Assembly: GCF_900111595.1 (NCBI RefSeq)
Contig: NZ_FOHN01000017.1
Coordinates: forward strand, 1 to 64,000
Length of the DNA stretch: 64,000 nucleotides
Reading direction: 5' to 3'
Origin: [Clostridium] polysaccharolyticum
Lineage (GTDB): Bacteria > Bacillota > Clostridia > Lachnospirales > Lachnospiraceae
Shown here in pieces: positions 62,013 through 64,000 of the stretch. The notes under the pieces are model-generated. The model made no database searches. It saw only the letters and a program-made list of their open reading frames with translations, and had not been told where the DNA came from. Both the position numbers and the translations under genes were made by a program. Position 1 is the first letter of the stretch. The number at the start of each line of letters is the position of its first letter.

Positions 62013-62774
62013 ATGAATATAAATTTTGAAGGAAAAACAGTTTTAATATCAGGAGCAGCTGGTAGTTTGGGTTCACAGCTAGTTCATGATTATTGTTCTT
62101 CAGGTGTTGGCACATTGATACTTTTGGATCTTGATGAGAAAGAAGAAGAGTTAATAAATCTAAAAAAACAATATGGAAGTCAGGCTAAGGTCTTTACATA
62201 CTGTATTGATTTAACCTCTGTTGAACAGATTATGCAGGTGGTCAAGCAAATAGAAAAGGATGAACTGTCAGTTGATATTTTAATAAACAATGCTGGAATT
62301 AATATATTGAGTAAAGTAGTTGAGACATCCGAGTTAATATGGGATAAGATAATTGATTTAAATTTAAAGGGTAGCTTTTTCTTGACAAAAGCAATTGGAG
62401 AATCTTCGCTGGTGGAAAATAAAGGAAATGTTATTTTTGTGTCATCACAGCATGGCGTGGTAGGAAATCAGATGCGTGCTGCTTACTGTTCCAGTAAATC
62501 AGCATTAGTCGGACTTGTTCATGCACTTACAGCTGAGTGGTCAACGTATGGTGTACGTGTAAATTCAATTGCGCCAACATTTATACTAAATAATAAGAAT
62601 GAAGAATTTTTATTAGGACCAAGAGAAAAGAGAAATTACTTAAATAAAATACCACTGCATCGATATGCAGTACCAGAGGACGTATCCAATGCCATACTAT
62701 TTTTAACAAGTGATAAAGCTTCTATGATTACAGGACACAATCTATTGGTGGATGGAGGGTACACGAGTATATAA
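62013..62774 (+). CDS. Short-chain dehydrogenase/reductase of the RiPP cluster
   Basis: A 253-residue classical SDR. The nucleotide-binding loop is SGAAGSLGSQL (residues 13-22), followed by NNAGIN, the catalytic Ser in VSSQHG, and Tyr158 and Lys162 in AAYCSSKSAL; the C-terminus ends LVDGGYTSI. It would oxidise a secondary alcohol or reduce a ketone. Oxidation of the beta-hydroxyl of the precursors' C-terminal Thr gives a beta-keto acid that loses CO2, the substrate needed by the aminotransferase. It begins 5 bases after the permease stop. Confidence 0.88.
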   Translation: MNINFEGKTVLISGAAGSLGSQLVHDYCSSGVGTLILLDLDEKEEELINLKKQYGSQAKVFTYCIDLTSVEQIMQVVKQIEKDELSVDILINNAGINILSKVVETSELIWDKIIDLNLKGSFFLTKAIGESSLVENKGNVIFVSSQHGVVGNQMRAAYCSSKSALVGLVHALTAEWSTYGVRVNSIAPTFILNNKNEEFLLGPREKRNYLNKIPLHRYAVPEDVSNAILFLTSDKASMITGHNLLVDGGYTSI

Positions 62775-62794
62775 CAGAAAGAGGGAATGGAAGA

Positions 62795-64000
62795 ATGTCA
62801 AATAAGATTCTTTTTATTGTGAAATCAAGTAGTGATAATGATGTTCAGGCAGCTAATAACTATATGCCACCATTAGGTCTGTTATCAATTGCTAACATGT
62901 TAAGGTTTCATGGATATGATGCTCAAGTAGTAGATTTTAGTGAGCGTATCTATGATATTAATGAAATTGTTTCTATTATTGAAGAAAATAATCCGTTATA
63001 TATTGCATTTTCAGTATATACAGAAAATGTAGGAAATGTATTTAAGATGTGTCGTTATCTAAAAAGAAAATTTCCGAGCATTCCAATTGTGTTAGGGGGA
63101 CCACATCCAACTTTAGATATAGAGTATTGTAAGAGAAAAAGATATGTGGACTTTATACTGATTGGGGATGGGGAACACAATGCTCTTGAACTTGCAGATT
63201 CTCTTAGAACGAATCAAAAAATTATTTCATTTTCTGATATAAAGGGACTTGTTTATAAAGATGAGAATGAGGAATACTGCCAGAAATCAGATAGGCAGTT
63301 TGTAACTAATCTCGATTTATTGCCAATTATTAATCGTGATTATATCAAAAAATGTTTTAATACTACTTTGCCAACCGTTTATTCAAGCAGAGGGTGTCCG
63401 GGAAGATGTATATACTGTGCTGCACCTGCTATGTCAGGAAATAAATATAGAATTCGTAATATTGATCATGTTTTTCTGGAATCTTTGTATGTGACAGAGA
63501 CATGCAGTGATTATTACCAGATTTTTTATTGTGATGATACATTTACAGTATTTCGAAATCGGCTGGAGAGATTTATTGAATTGTGTAATCAGCCAGGAAT
63601 CCAATTGATATGGAGGTGTGAGTCAAGAGTTGATGCTCTTTATCGGTATAGTGATTTGCTGGAAGGGTTAAAGAGTGCAGGATGTCGTAGAATTCAATTT
63701 GGAATAGAAAGTGGTAACCAACAGGTATTAAATGATATACGAAAAGGCTTAATTTTAGAGCAAGCATATGAATTAATTGATAAAACGGTGAATACTGGAA
63801 TACCAGTTGTTACTAGTTTTATGTTTGGACATTATTGCGACACAGAAGAAACAATGAACGATACGCTTCATATGATGGAATATCTTAAGGAAAAGTATGG
63901 AAGTAAAGTTGAAATAGCATATGGATTAAATACTCCATTTCCAGGAACGTATCAGTATAATCACATTAGTGAATTAGGTATGGAACTACTCATAAAAGAT
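62795..64000 (+). CDS. B12-binding radical SAM enzyme, 3' end outside window
   Basis: The frame is open for 402 codons to the window edge. The N-terminal ~150 residues form a cobalamin-binding-like domain (MPPLGLLSIANMLRFHGYDA, PIVLGGPHPTLD, LIGDGEH) and the radical SAM motif is CPGRCIYC (Cys201, 205, 208) within SRGCPGRCIYCAAP. Later RIQFGIESGNQQVLNDIRKG is typical of class B methyltransferases. It may methylate unactivated carbons of the precursor cores. AGAGGG precedes ATG by 6 bases, and it is 20 bases behind the SDR gene in the same direction. Confidence 0.88.
   Translation, partial: MSNKILFIVKSSSDNDVQAANNYMPPLGLLSIANMLRFHGYDAQVVDFSERIYDINEIVSIIEENNPLYIAFSVYTENVGNVFKMCRYLKRKFPSIPIVLGGPHPTLDIEYCKRKRYVDFILIGDGEHNALELADSLRTNQKIISFSDIKGLVYKDENEEYCQKSDRQFVTNLDLLPIINRDYIKKCFNTTLPTVYSSRGCPGRCIYCAAPAMSGNKYRIRNIDHVFLESLYVTETCSDYYQIFYCDDTFTVFRNRLERFIELCNQPGIQLIWRCESRVDALYRYSDLLEGLKSAGCRRIQFGIESGNQQVLNDIRKGLILEQAYELIDKTVNTGIPVVTSFMFGHYCDTEETMNDTLHMMEYLKEKYGSKVEIAYGLNTPFPGTYQYNHISELGMELLIKD

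Overview
This window comes from an AT-rich Gram-positive anaerobe, most likely a member of the Lachnospiraceae (class Clostridia). The basis is strong AGGAGG-type ribosome binding sites, the neighbourhood hemZ / HD protein / hisS, DegV and DUF1653 proteins, a SpoIID-like protein, nadABC without other NAD genes, and LexA boxes of Firmicutes type. I cannot name the genus from sequence alone.

Layout. 1-2.6 kb: the end of a polymorphic (contact-dependent) toxin followed by a decaying array of toxin-tail and immunity modules. 2.6-10.6 kb: a carboxylesterase, a Cd/Zn/Pb efflux operon (CadC-type repressor, stand-alone HMA protein, P-type ATPase) with its operator, a GH31 glycosidase and a DUF1015 protein. 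10.8-17.6 kb: housekeeping genes (bifunctional Rel enzyme, MBL hydrolase, hemZ, HD protein, hisS, DUF1294). 17.7-19.7 kb: a two-gene ATPase plus PD-(D/E)XK-like module that looks like an uncharacterised defence or conflict system. 19.8-24.2 kb: DegV, an ABC importer pair lacking a binding protein, and an NhaC antiporter. 24.2-26.9 kb: two tRNAs, an orphan OmpR-type regulator, a perfect 24-bp palindrome and gene remnants. 26.9-32.0 kb: a two-component system divergent from a three-gene ABC-2 transporter whose ATPase has a degenerate Walker B motif. 32.0-34.3 kb: a radical SAM DNA-repair-type pair under an apparent LexA operator. 34.3-43.8 kb: lipoprotein, GNAT, folA, ilvE, DUF1653, polysaccharide deacetylase, a SpoIID-like protein, and an HNH-like putative toxin next to a broken gene. 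43.9-52.0 kb: nadABC, a candidate type I toxin-antitoxin locus, an attenuator-like leader and carAB. 52.0-52.6 kb: an internally deleted IS3-family element.

The most exciting part is 53.2-64.0 kb. It is a RiPP gene cluster with four tiny precursor-like genes, an N-methyltransferase-type enzyme, a 746-residue Fe-S protein with a SPASM-like cysteine cluster but no CX3CX2C motif, a class III aminotransferase, an intramembrane M50 protease, an ABC exporter, a short-chain dehydrogenase and a B12-binding radical SAM enzyme that runs off the edge. Three precursors share a leader and all end in threonine. Dehydrogenase, aminotransferase and methyltransferase together fit the chemistry of daptides, in which a C-terminal Thr becomes a dimethylated diaminopropane. 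The Fe-S protein, the B12 radical SAM enzyme and a leaderless core-like peptide would be departures from that class as I know it.
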